NCBI GenBank assembly: GCA_025997715.1
Contig: BNUY01000035.1
Location: forward strand, 1-21,229
Source of the DNA: Spirochaetia bacterium
GTDB lineage: Bacteria > Spirochaetota > Spirochaetia > Treponematales > Breznakiellaceae
Length of the DNA: 21,229 bases
Direction of reading: 5' to 3'
The notes beneath the pieces were generated by a model that worked only from the letters and a program-made list of their open reading frames with translations, was not told the DNA's origin and made no database searches. The position numbers were made by a program, and so were the translations under genes. This document shows, one piece after another, positions 13,630-21,156 of the stretch (within the stretch, counting starts at the first letter, position 1; every line of letters begins with the position of its first letter).

Positions 13630-15986
13630 GGCTGTATTTTCACCGTAAGCGCCTTCATCTTATCCCGTAAACCTGCAATTAGTGCATTGTAGGTATCATC
13701 GGTGCTTGTATTATTCATACGGCCTGCTTTATCACGCCCTTGAAAATACTCCCGAATGTCATAATACGAGGCATTATGCGAAACGGTAGGATTGCCTTTT
13801 ATTTTGGCATGATAGTATTTCCAAAGTTCTTTTCCCGCATCCAGTACGGCTTGCGCTTCGTTACCAAATGTTTTCCCTGTCAGAAAGCCACTCATAAATT
13901 TTGATTCAAACGTATCCCGTGAGTCTACTTCTGTTTCGGTGAAAGGTATCCAGTGATTGGTGCCATCATGAGAAGAAATACGGTTCTGTCTATGGAATAG
14001 CGTAAAGACGAGACAATCATTCTGAAACTCCATGTCAGTTTTATAACCATCATTTGGAAATAAAAACTGATCACGGTCATTTAGCCATGTAGGTTCGATG
14101 CAAAGACGAACGGCAAAAAATATACAGCCTTCAATTGTATTATTTGTATTAAAGGAATAAAAGGCGGCATGGCGTACTCCTTTTACTAATGTTAAGAACG
14201 GTTGATGTACCTTTTGAAAATCAGGTCCATCAACAACCATAAGTCCGACACTTCCTTTATCATCAGTATAGTTCTTTATCCACTGATTTATTGTTAGCGC
14301 AGTGTCCGACCAGAATTTCTTTTTAGAACTTTCTTCAACAACATCCAACTCAATACATTCTGGAAATTTTTTACCATTTAAATCCCAGACAGTAAATCCA
14401 ATGGGGAATTTCCCTTTCACATTATCAAATGAATCGGCATGAACTATAAACCCTACTTTATATTCGGCGTTAAAGAATTCCCGAAACTTTACAAAATTCT
14501 GGCTATTTGCGAATTTTAATTTTGAAAATATAGCAAGTTTACATTCAGAAACCTCATGATAAACACGCGCCATAAATTGAACGAAAAGCTCCTTGATTGC
14601 GGAACCTACCGATCTTTGATATTTATTCCATGCTTTATTATTTATTGAAACACCATCTTTGCTATGTCCCTCACCTGTTACTGCATCTGTACTTGATGCT
14701 TCCGCATACGGCGGATTGATATACACAATCAGTTTCTTACGTTTTTCCGGGTCATCAATAATCTTTTTCAATTCTTCCGGCAGCTTGTCGAAACTGTCAT
14801 TCAAAAAGTCAAATTGAAACACATGGCTGTCAAGCAAGTTTGCGCCGTTCTTTATACGGTCGTGCATTACATCAACATCTTGCTGGTCGAGAGTTGAAGC
14901 CCATATGCGATATTTGTTTGTCAGCCCTGCCAGCAGGTTGCCTGTCCCCGCCGCGCAATCCCATACATCGTATTCATCCTGCCAATTCTCGCCAAATGCA
15001 TCGGAAAGATATTTTTGCGAAAGTTCTACCCAAATTTTCGGAGTAAAAAAACTGCCCTTTCGTTCCCGCACATCCTGGGGAACAAGTAAATCGCGCCGCT
15101 CAATGATATAATCCCACAGTTCTTTTTTGGGCGGACGTTCATATATTGACCAAAACTGCGCGTATGCTTGTTGATTATCCTTATAATGAGCCTCTCTAAA
15201 CAGGTCGCCTAAAGAATCGGTTTGACGGTTGTATTTATAATAAGTGGATTGTAATAAAACCGACAGACTATCTTTTATTGATTCGTTATTATCCGACAGC
15301 AAATCTGCCAAATAAAAGTCCCCGTCAATTATGTCATTTCCTTTTAGTACATTCCAGTCTACGGAAATTGACGGCATGACCGTTTCCCGCCAGTGTCCAT
15401 AGACAGGAATAAAATTATTTTTATCAATTTGGCGCTTGCCGGTTTTGCTTTTCCCCGGTTTAAAGTTTTCCCTGATAAATAGTTTTAAGTCTTCGCTATT
15501 GCGTCCAAAATCAAAAATATACGTTTTTAGTTCTGTCCCGTCATTTACGATTTTTTGTACCTGCGCATATACTTGTTTAAACTCATTTGTTTCGGTATCT
15601 GATGGGGTGATTTTCCAATTAAAATCATTCTGATAAAAAATATTCTGAATCTCAAAATAATTAACAAAGGCGATTTTTTCGCAATCAAAACAACCGAGTA
15701 GATTTGGCGGGGTGATGTTATCAAAAGTACGGGCTTTCCCGATAGTAAGCACTAATTGTGTTAGCATCGCAACAATATCGGTAACAGCCGCTTTTGCCTC
15801 TGCCCACAGAAAGTGTGTCGAGCTTATTATGCCGTCCGGGCTAAAAAGGTCTCCCTGTGTTTTCTTGTCGGTGATCACAAAGTCTATATTGTCAATATTC
15901 GGCTCATAACCGAATTTTGAAAAATAGTCTTTGTAGACACGCGCTTTGAGCAGTTCCTCTTTCTGTATACCGCTATATGTTGGCAT
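13596..15986 (-). CDS. Eco57I-like N6-adenine DNA methyltransferase, possible type IIG restriction enzyme
   Basis: A 796-residue protein with a class I adenine methyltransferase core. The SAM-binding motif is D343-CAAGTGNLLAG and the catalytic motif is N424-PPY (INPPYAEA). It methylates adenine in a specific DNA site. The first 70 residues contain D35 and D46, then WAEAK with E63 and K65. This D...ExK pattern suggests a PD-(D/E)xK nuclease, so the protein could be a single-chain type IIG enzyme. The C-terminal third would hold target recognition. The start at 15986 (MPTYSGIQKEELLKAR) is set by GGAGG; an upstream in-frame ATG at 16046 lies inside the neighbouring gene and gives a poor arginine-rich leader. 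It overlaps the DUF1016 gene by 14 bp. Confidence 0.85.
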   Translation of the reverse strand: MPTYSGIQKEELLKARVYKDYFSKFGYEPNIDNIDFVITDKKTQGDLFSPDGIISSTHFLWAEAKAAVTDIVAMLTQLVLTIGKARTFDNITPPNLLGCFDCEKIAFVNYFEIQNIFYQNDFNWKITPSDTETNEFKQVYAQVQKIVNDGTELKTYIFDFGRNSEDLKLFIRENFKPGKSKTGKRQIDKNNFIPVYGHWRETVMPSISVDWNVLKGNDIIDGDFYLADLLSDNNESIKDSLSVLLQSTYYKYNRQTDSLGDLFREAHYKDNQQAYAQFWSIYERPPKKELWDYIIERRDLLVPQDVRERKGSFFTPKIWVELSQKYLSDAFGENWQDEYDVWDCAAGTGNLLAGLTNKYRIWASTLDQQDVDVMHDRIKNGANLLDSHVFQFDFLNDSFDKLPEELKKIIDDPEKRKKLIVYINPPYAEASSTDAVTGEGHSKDGVSINNKAWNKYQRSVGSAIKELFVQFMARVYHEVSECKLAIFSKLKFANSQNFVKFREFFNAEYKVGFIVHADSFDNVKGKFPIGFTVWDLNGKKFPECIELDVVEESSKKKFWSDTALTINQWIKNYTDDKGSVGLMVVDGPDFQKVHQPFLTLVKGVRHAAFYSFNTNNTIEGCIFFAVRLCIEPTWLNDRDQFLFPNDGYKTDMEFQNDCLVFTLFHRQNRISSHDGTNHWIPFTETEVDSRDTFESKFMSGFLTGKTFGNEAQAVLDAGKELWKYYHAKIKGNPTVSHNASYYDIREYFQGRDKAGRMNNTSTDDTYNALIAGLRDKMKALTVKIQPKVYEYGFLKG

Positions 15987-17073
15987 TTTTCCCCTCCAAC
16001 TCCGCCTCAATCTCCTCAATACTCGGCAGCGACGACTTATACTCATCCGGCAAAACGCTGCTTATCTCACATTCACTAACGCCTATCGGTTTATGAATAT
16101 CCTTTAACGCATATTCCACAATCGTTTTGTTCTTCGACTTGCAGATCAGCATACCGATAGTCGGGTTATCCCCCTCTGTCCGTAATATCCCGTCAACCGC
16201 AGAGATATAAAAATTAAGCTTCCCCGCATACTCCGGCTTGAATTTAACTGCCGTTAATTCCACCACTACATAACAATGAAGCCTTGTGTGATAAAAAAGC
16301 ATATCGGGATAAAAATCTTCACCCCCAACGGTTATTTTATACTGGCGACCCAGAAATGAAAACCCGGCGCCCAATTCCAGAAGGAAACGGGTAACCTGAT
16401 CCACCAGGGCATTTTCAAGTTCCCTCTCGTCGTGTTTTTCCCGGAGCATAAGAAAATCAAACTTATACGGGTCTTTAAGGGTTTCTCTGGCAAGATCAGA
16501 TTGCGGTTTGGGGAGCATTACTTCAAAATTGTTTATAGCCTTCCCGGTACGCTGGAATAGTTTCCCCTCAATCTGATGGGTCAAAACCGCCCTGGACCAG
16601 TTATTTTCAATAGTTTTTTGGACATAAAACAGGGCTTCCTGCTGGTTCTTGATTTTCGATATAATCACCAGATTATGGCCCCAGGGGATTTGTCCTAATT
16701 GGGCAACAGCTTGTTGCACAATTGGGGCGGATGGACTTTGTAATTGGTCAACAAGCTGTTGACCAATTGTTTCTATAGACCAGAACATATACCACAACCG
16801 CATGTATTTTAAGTTAGTAAGGGAAAAGCCTTTTATATCCGGAAACTCATGTTGTAAATCTATGCTCATCTGCGGTAAAAAGCCATCGCCCCAGGCGGTT
16901 TGTTTCTGCTTCTCAACAATACTCGCTCCTATATCCCAATAAAGCTCCATCAGCCCGTGATTTACCGCTACCGATGCTTTTATTTGAGCGGCTTGAATAC
17001 GCTGTTTTATATTGAGGATAAAATCAATATATGCTTTGTCGGCCTTTATCAACGTATCCATTGGCTTGTTCAT
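15973..17073 (-). CDS. DUF1016 / YhcG-type PD-(D/E)xK nuclease-domain protein
   Basis: A 366-residue protein with the DUF1016 N-terminal domain (about residues 15-170; NHGLMELYWDIG, WGDGFLPQMSIDLQ, WGHNLVIISKI) and a C-terminal nuclease-like domain (about 200-340; DFYPDMLFYHTRLHCYVVVE, FKPEYAGKLNFYISAVD, CKSKNKTIVEYAL). Expected nuclease residues are D257 and E272, but the lysine two positions after the glutamate is T274 (VELTAVKF), a one-base change from AAG to ACG. Activity may therefore be lost or may use K277. Residues 103-132 contain a 15-residue tandem duplication (IGQQLVDQL / IVQQAVAQL) encoded by two palindromes. The family is often found with restriction-modification genes, as here. 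GGGGGTGAG precedes the ATG. Confidence 0.88.
   Translation of the reverse strand: MNKPMDTLIKADKAYIDFILNIKQRIQAAQIKASVAVNHGLMELYWDIGASIVEKQKQTAWGDGFLPQMSIDLQHEFPDIKGFSLTNLKYMRLWYMFWSIETIGQQLVDQLQSPSAPIVQQAVAQLGQIPWGHNLVIISKIKNQQEALFYVQKTIENNWSRAVLTHQIEGKLFQRTGKAINNFEVMLPKPQSDLARETLKDPYKFDFLMLREKHDERELENALVDQVTRFLLELGAGFSFLGRQYKITVGGEDFYPDMLFYHTRLHCYVVVELTAVKFKPEYAGKLNFYISAVDGILRTEGDNPTIGMLICKSKNKTIVEYALKDIHKPIGVSECEISSVLPDEYKSSLPSIEEIEAELEGKNANI
16697..16768. repeat. Tandem palindromic repeats inside the DUF1016 gene
   Basis: Two 27-bp near-palindromes (16697-16723 and 16742-16768) have the form AATTGG-n-CAACA, three bases, TGTTG-nn-CAATT. They repeat every 45 bp, in frame, and encode the 15-residue protein duplication. 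Confidence 0.8.
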
Positions 17074-17077
17074 GCAC

Positions 17078-17281
17078 TCACCCCCAGCCGCCGCAAATAA
17101 TTCTGTGTTGTTTGAAAATTATTGTGACCCAAAATTTTGCCAAGGCGGTAAATGTCATGGTTTTTTCAAAATCGTGAATCGAAAAGTAATAGCGAAAATC
17201 GCGGCAGGAATAGGGAGCGTTAATCAATCCTGCATGATAAAACTTTTCGTAATCATCATGTTCAAGCTCCCATTCCAACAT
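17078..17281 (-). CDS. Small hypothetical protein, first gene of the island operon
   Basis: A 67-residue protein (MLEWELEHDDYEKFYHAG...) of unknown family, preceded by GGGAGGGAG and ending four bases before the DUF1016 ATG. It is acidic at the N-terminus, then aromatic and hydrophobic (RDFRYYFSIHDF, FTALAKFWVTIIF). Its place just behind the operon promoter and tight spacing support it being translated. The C-terminal end (QHRIICGGWG) looks less protein-like and may reflect a frame change. Confidence 0.55.
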   Translation of the reverse strand: MLEWELEHDDYEKFYHAGLINAPYSCRDFRYYFSIHDFEKTMTFTALAKFWVTIIFKQHRIICGGWG

Positions 17282-17313
17282 ACCGCTCCCTCCCTTGTGT
17301 GTAGGATAATATG

Positions 17314-17342
17314 ATATTATCAGTCTTTTTAATCTTTGTCAA
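17314..17342 (-). promoter_or_regulatory. Promoter of the island operon
   Basis: On the minus strand, TTGACA (17342-17337), 17 bp and TAATAT (17319-17314) form a strong sigma-70 promoter just inside the right 58-bp repeat. It reads into the 67-aa, DUF1016, methyltransferase, two-TM and HD genes, all co-oriented with small gaps or overlaps. Confidence 0.82.
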
Positions 17343-17351
17343 GCGAAATTG

Positions 17352-17495
17352 TTACTTTTTCGTTCTTCTATTCTTTGATCCGTTAATGACTGCCCTATGC
17401 TCAATATTTCTATAAATCCGATAGGCTTCTTTATTGAAAAAATATTCAGCTTCTTCGTGCAAGGATTTCAACAATTCGTTTTCATGCTTCTTCAT
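17352..17495 (-). CDS. 47-residue hypothetical protein interrupted by the island boundary
   Basis: MKKHENELLKSLHEEAEYFF... is preceded by AAGGAG eight bases before the ATG and overlaps the stop of an upstream remnant as ATGA. Its 3' part is the 58-bp repeat (17371-17428). After the repeat the frame ends within seven codons (NRRTKK plus stop), whereas at the other copy (11792-11849) the same frame stays open. The gene was probably longer, and the island supplied a new end. No family recognised. Confidence 0.5.
   Translation of the reverse strand: MKKHENELLKSLHEEAEYFFNKEAYRIYRNIEHRAVINGSKNRRTKK
17371..17428. repeat. 58-bp direct repeat, right island boundary
   Basis: Same orientation as 11792-11849, with two mismatches. 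It lies within the 47-aa gene. The distance between copies is about 5.58 kb. Confidence 0.88.
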
Positions 17496-17647
17496 GGCCC
17501 TATCTCCTTAAATTGCCCATCTTTTAGGGCTTCTGTAATCTAATCATTCGTAAGGTTAAGCACCATTTTCGCAGTTTGCTTTAATCGCCTTAATTCCTTG
17601 TCGCTGATAGTATCCAGTTCCGATTTGGGATAAACTATAGGGCATTG
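17492..17647 (-). pseudogene. Small gene remnant with in-frame amber codon
   Basis: A minus-strand frame encodes SELDTISDKELRRLKQTAKMVLNLTND, then TAG at 17542-17540, then ITEALKDGQFKEIGP and TGA that overlaps the next ATG. Both halves are helix-like and share one phase, suggesting a single small gene broken by a stop and truncated at its 5' end. No family recognised. The rest of 17496-17695 holds nothing else recognisable. Confidence 0.4.
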
Positions 17648-17695
17648 TTACTCAGTATGGAAGTCCAGTTTCTCCAAGCCTTGTATTGGACTAAC

Positions 17696-18196
17696 CTAAA
17701 CCTTTACACGTTTTTTTTCGATGGGGCTTAATCCCCATTTTTTTAAAATAGCGGCAACCGTAGGCGCTGATATATAGTGGACTATCCCCTTTTCATGCGC
17801 TACATCCGCCAGCAATCGTAATGACCAGCAATCGTATCCGGGAGGCGGCTTAGTCTGGTAAAGCTCACAGATTCGGGCTTCCACCCTTCCGGTTCTGACT
17901 CTCATTGACAGCGGCACTTTCCTTTTTTTACGATTCAGAACCCGTTCTATCCCTTCTTCCGCATATTGCCTGCTTACCCGGTATATCAAAGCTATTTCAC
18001 AATGGCATCGATCCGCAATTTCCCGCTGCCCCGGTACGGGTTTCGGCTTACCCTTTCGGTCTGGTTCCACATTTAATTGCAACAGGATTTTTGCCCGTAC
18101 TACCTGCCTGTCCGGGCTATCCCTTTTTTTGGTTATTGCCACTAACCGCTTTTTTTCTAATTCAGTCAGCCTGACCGTATATTTCCTGGGTCTCAT
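17696..18196 (-). pseudogene. IS630-type transposase, N-terminal part only
   Basis: 166 residues match the N-terminal DNA-binding region of IS630-family transposases: VRLTELEKKRLVAI, RAKILLQLN, a helix-turn-helix around QREIADRCHCEIALIYRVSRQYAEEGIERVLNRKKR, and a second part ending SAPTVAAILKKWGLSPIEKKRVKV. Full-length members continue into a DDE catalytic domain of about 180 residues; here a stop follows and no DDE-like sequence is found in the next 200 bp. AAGGA before the ATG supports the start. It is most likely a decayed insertion sequence, less likely the first of two frames joined by frameshift. Confidence 0.75.
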
Positions 18197-18445
18197 GTTG
18201 TCCTTCCTTTTGTACCGGAACAGTATATAACGATCCGTTTAAATTTTACAATATATCATTTTTAGGCCATATCGGGTATATAATGACCTTTTTTGATTTT
18301 AGAAAATAGCGCATTTAAACCATTGTTTAAGCCATATTCACGCCATTTTCTGCCATGTTTCTGAAAGTGAAAGAAAAATGACCGTTAGAAATTACTAAAA
18401 ACAACGTCGGTTTTATATTATATCCGGTTTAAGAAAGGAGCGCTC

Positions 18446-20128
18446 ATGAATACCGAACCAACGAGCATACTCGATCATTGCAAAGAAATTGTAACCCGTT
18501 TGGCTTCCCAGCCCATGGATGCAGCCTTTTTTGCCGATGCCCGGAAAGACCTTGCGGCGGTATCGGCGGTTTTATCCGCAAGTCCAACCCAGACCGCCCT
18601 CTTTGCCCTGCTCCTTGATGAGTACGGCGAAGGAGGGACTTCGCTCAATATCATTGCCGAAAAAATCAAATGCAGCAAAATACAGTTTCTTAAATACCTG
18701 GACGATTTTGAAGCCCTGGAGCGGAAACATATCATTCGGCCCCATAGGGAAGATTGGGAATCATTGCGTGCCAGAAAACGTAACGGCGGCGGGACCGGCC
18801 TCCCTTCATATAGCATTACCATGGACGTAATAAGGGCGCTCCGTACCGGGGAAAAATACCGCTATACGCCCTATGTCAACCTGAACCCTAAAGAATTTTT
18901 TGAGACCGCCGATGACCTTTTCGATTCCCTCAAGGATAACAGTATTAGTGTGGGCAGTTTGATAGCGGAGTTAAAAGCCCTGATCCAATCCAACCGGGGA
19001 ATCGCCTTTGTAAAAAATATCAAACACATTTCACTCACCGGGAGTTCCGTGCCGGTGTTGCTTTTTTTCTGCTGTGCCCTGGTGGCCAATAACCGGGAAA
19101 AACTCTCCTGCAAATATATTCGTCCTATTTTAGTGTACCTCGGCTCCCGGGTGATTGAAAAGAAATTCCGGGATCGGGATCATCTGTTATTCAAAACCGG
19201 ACTTATCGAAAATGACTGCGACCGGGGTATAGCGGACACCGAATACTTCAGGCTCACTGAAAAGGCAAAGAAAATTTTCCTTGCCGATGTTGACCTGAAA
19301 GAAAAAAACAATCGGGGCAGGAATCTCATTAGCGCGGAAACCTTGAAACCACGGGAGCTATTCTACAGCACACAGACCGGGCGGCGTATAGAAGAACTTA
19401 CCTCGTTACTGCGGGAAGAAAACTTTGCCCCCATAAAACAGCGGCTAACGGAACGGAACCTGCGCTCCGGCTTTACCTGTATTTTCTCCGGCCCACCCGG
19501 AACCGGCAAGACTGAAACGGTCTACAACCTGGCCCACGAAACAGGCCGGGACATCATGCTGGTGGACATATCCGAAACAAAAAGCATGTGGTTTGGGGAA
19601 AGCGAAAAACGGATCAAGGAACTGTTTGACCGGTACCATGGCCTGGTAAAAGGCGGCGGTATTACCCCTATCCTGTTCTTTAACGAAGCGGACGCCGTAT
19701 TGGGGAAGCGGCAGGAATTGGGTGAAGTGCGGCGCGGTCCCGCCCAGACCGAAAACACTATACAGAACATCATCCTGCAGGAGATGGAAGACCTGGCCGG
19801 GGGTATCCTCATTGCCACGACCAACATGACGGCAAACCTGGACAAAGCCTTCGATCGGCGATTTCTCTACAAGATTGAATTTGAAAAACCCAATGCGGCC
19901 GCCAAAACTGCCATCTGGAAAAACAACATCCCTGGCCTTACGGAAGACGGTGCCGCAGTGCTTGCTGAACGGTTCGATTTTTCAGGAGGGCAGATAGAAA
20001 ACATTACCCGGAAGGAAGCGGTGGCTTCCCTGCTTTCAGGCAGGCCGCTTTCCCTTGAGGATCTCATTGTCCTCTGTGAAGAAGAATATTTGGAACAAGA
20101 CTCGGTGAAAATTGGGTTTTGTGTATGA
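18446..20128 (+). CDS. AAA+ ATPase with winged-helix-like N-terminal region
   Basis: A 560-residue protein. Residues 1 to about 300 are a helical region with possible winged-helix parts (SLNIIAEKIKCSKIQFLKYL). The C-terminal AAA+ module has Walker A GPPGTGKT (349-356), Walker B ILFFNEAD with N413 and E414, and FDRRF as arginine finger/sensor. N413 stands where most AAA+ proteins have Asp; as far as I recall, this NEADA form is common in this bacterial subfamily, which resembles the CDC48/FtsH-type ATPases in its DRRF motif. It would use ATP to remodel a protein or DNA complex; the target is unknown. AAGGAG lies six bases before the ATG. No clear promoter is seen in 18197-18445, which is AT-rich and holds no supported gene. 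Confidence 0.85.
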   Translation: MNTEPTSILDHCKEIVTRLASQPMDAAFFADARKDLAAVSAVLSASPTQTALFALLLDEYGEGGTSLNIIAEKIKCSKIQFLKYLDDFEALERKHIIRPHREDWESLRARKRNGGGTGLPSYSITMDVIRALRTGEKYRYTPYVNLNPKEFFETADDLFDSLKDNSISVGSLIAELKALIQSNRGIAFVKNIKHISLTGSSVPVLLFFCCALVANNREKLSCKYIRPILVYLGSRVIEKKFRDRDHLLFKTGLIENDCDRGIADTEYFRLTEKAKKIFLADVDLKEKNNRGRNLISAETLKPRELFYSTQTGRRIEELTSLLREENFAPIKQRLTERNLRSGFTCIFSGPPGTGKTETVYNLAHETGRDIMLVDISETKSMWFGESEKRIKELFDRYHGLVKGGGITPILFFNEADAVLGKRQELGEVRRGPAQTENTIQNIILQEMEDLAGGILIATTNMTANLDKAFDRRFLYKIEFEKPNAAAKTAIWKNNIPGLTEDGAAVLAERFDFSGGQIENITRKEAVASLLSGRPLSLEDLIVLCEEEYLEQDSVKIGFCV

Positions 20129-20144
20129 TTTTCAATCGCAAGGT

Positions 20145-20173
20145 ATGACAAAATTTGACGAAACGTTTATACT
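20145..20173 (+). promoter_or_regulatory. Promoter of the phosphatase gene
   Basis: ATGACA (20145-20150), 17 bp and TATACT (20168-20173) lie just after the ATPase gene and give a short leader to the AAGGAGG and ATG at 20196. Confidence 0.65.
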
Positions 20174-20195
20174 ATCATAGGCCAAGGAGGAGTAT

Positions 20196-20855
20196 ATGAA
20201 GGGCCAACGGGAACGGGTAGCAAGCAATTTTCATGAATTCCGTATGGAGGGCATCGCGCCCGGAACACTGTACCGGAGCAGTCATCCCATAACGGACGCA
20301 AGTACCGAAGACGCCAGGGAAATTGCCGAAGCGGCCGTAAAAGCGCGGATAGCTGCGGTATTGAATTTGTGCGACACAAAAACCTATCTGACAAAAATAG
20401 TAAAGATTGCCCCCTGGTATCACCGGCTTTTCAAGGCGAATACGGTGATTGCGCTGGATATGGGGTTTGATTTTCTCAGTACCCGTTTTTGCACGAAACT
20501 GCGCCGGGGCATACAATTTATGCTGACCCATGACGGCCCGTATCTCCTCCACTGCCATGCCGGGATAGACCGGACAGGGTTTGTGTGCGCCGTTCTGGGC
20601 GCCCTTATGGGTGCGAAACTCAGTGATATTGTCAACGATTATATTGCTTCTTATAACGATAAATCTTTGATTGATGAGTATCCGGAGTTTACCGGGTTTA
20701 TCCTTGAGGATTTTCGTAAGCTGAACGGCGGTGAAGAAATAACCGATGCCAATTTGCAGGGCGTGGCGGAAGATTTTCTTGAGCATAAGGTGAAATTAAC
20801 CCGTGAAGAAATAGCGGAGTTAAAAGAAAAATTGACGGAGAAACAACATGGCTAG
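20196..20855 (+). CDS. Tyrosine/dual-specificity-type phosphatase
   Basis: A 219-residue protein with the cysteine phosphatase signature LLHCHAGIDRTGFVCA (nucleophile C120, phosphate-binding R126). The N-terminal part, NFHEFRMEGIAPGTLYRSSHP, is typical of bacterial Y_phosphatase3-type enzymes, as is the WPD-loop region that precedes the signature. It removes phosphate from proteins or small phospho-compounds such as phosphoinositides. AAGGAGG seven bases before the ATG fixes the start. The 3' end overlaps the LRR gene by 8 bp, so the two are coupled. No signal peptide is seen. Confidence 0.87.
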   Translation: MKGQRERVASNFHEFRMEGIAPGTLYRSSHPITDASTEDAREIAEAAVKARIAAVLNLCDTKTYLTKIVKIAPWYHRLFKANTVIALDMGFDFLSTRFCTKLRRGIQFMLTHDGPYLLHCHAGIDRTGFVCAVLGALMGAKLSDIVNDYIASYNDKSLIDEYPEFTGFILEDFRKLNGGEEITDANLQGVAEDFLEHKVKLTREEIAELKEKLTEKQHG

Positions 20856-21138
20856 AGAACAGAAAGATACTAACTATAAAGACGAACTTGGTGAAGAAGA
20901 TATAAACGGTAAAACTACACTCACTTTACGGGAAGGAGACACCACCGATTACCGCAGCCAGGGAATAGCTGTTCTTAAAATCCCCGATGGTATTACGGCA
21001 ATATGCGCCTCTTTTATGTATAATGATCTAACCGAGCTGGTGTTTCCCAATTCTGTTACCGTAATCGGCGACCAGATTTTTGGTTCAAACGAACTTAACC
21101 GTAATGAACCTCCCCGCCCTAAAGGGCGGGGTATCTGA
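20848..21138 (+). pseudogene. BspA-like leucine-rich-repeat protein, truncated by an insertion sequence
   Basis: The frame encodes a polar N-terminus and then LRR_5-type repeats: VLKIPDGITAICASFMYND and LTELVFPNSVTVIGDQIFGSNELN, the TpLRR/BspA repeat pattern. After NELN (residue 84, base 21099) the next expected repeat is replaced by NRNEPPRPKGRGI, encoded by the end of an IS200/IS605-type element with its GC-rich hairpin. Family members usually have many repeats, so most of the gene is missing or lies beyond the window. No secretion signal is visible at this start. Confidence 0.8.
21112..21131. mobile_element. IS200/IS605-type end hairpin
   Basis: CCCCGCCCT and AGGGCGGGG form perfect 9-bp arms around AA, much more GC-rich than the surroundings. 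Subterminal hairpins of this type mark the ends of IS200/IS605 elements. It sits exactly where the LRR coding sequence stops and downstream of a transposase C-terminus on the minus strand, so it is the 3' (right) end of the element. Confidence 0.75.
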
Positions 21139-21156
21139 AGATTTTTCTTTGACATA

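Noticed and set aside
15987..16046. Upstream ATG adding 20 residues to the methyltransferase
   Set aside because: The added residues are arginine-rich antiphase sequence of the DUF1016 gene; GGAGG marks the start at 15986.
16385..16400. GTAAC match near 16391 as a fifth operator
   Set aside because: It lies inside a coding region, the second half-site is absent and no promoter follows.
16697..16768. Short repeats as a CRISPR array
   Set aside because: Only two units, in frame within a gene, with palindromic units and no variable spacers.
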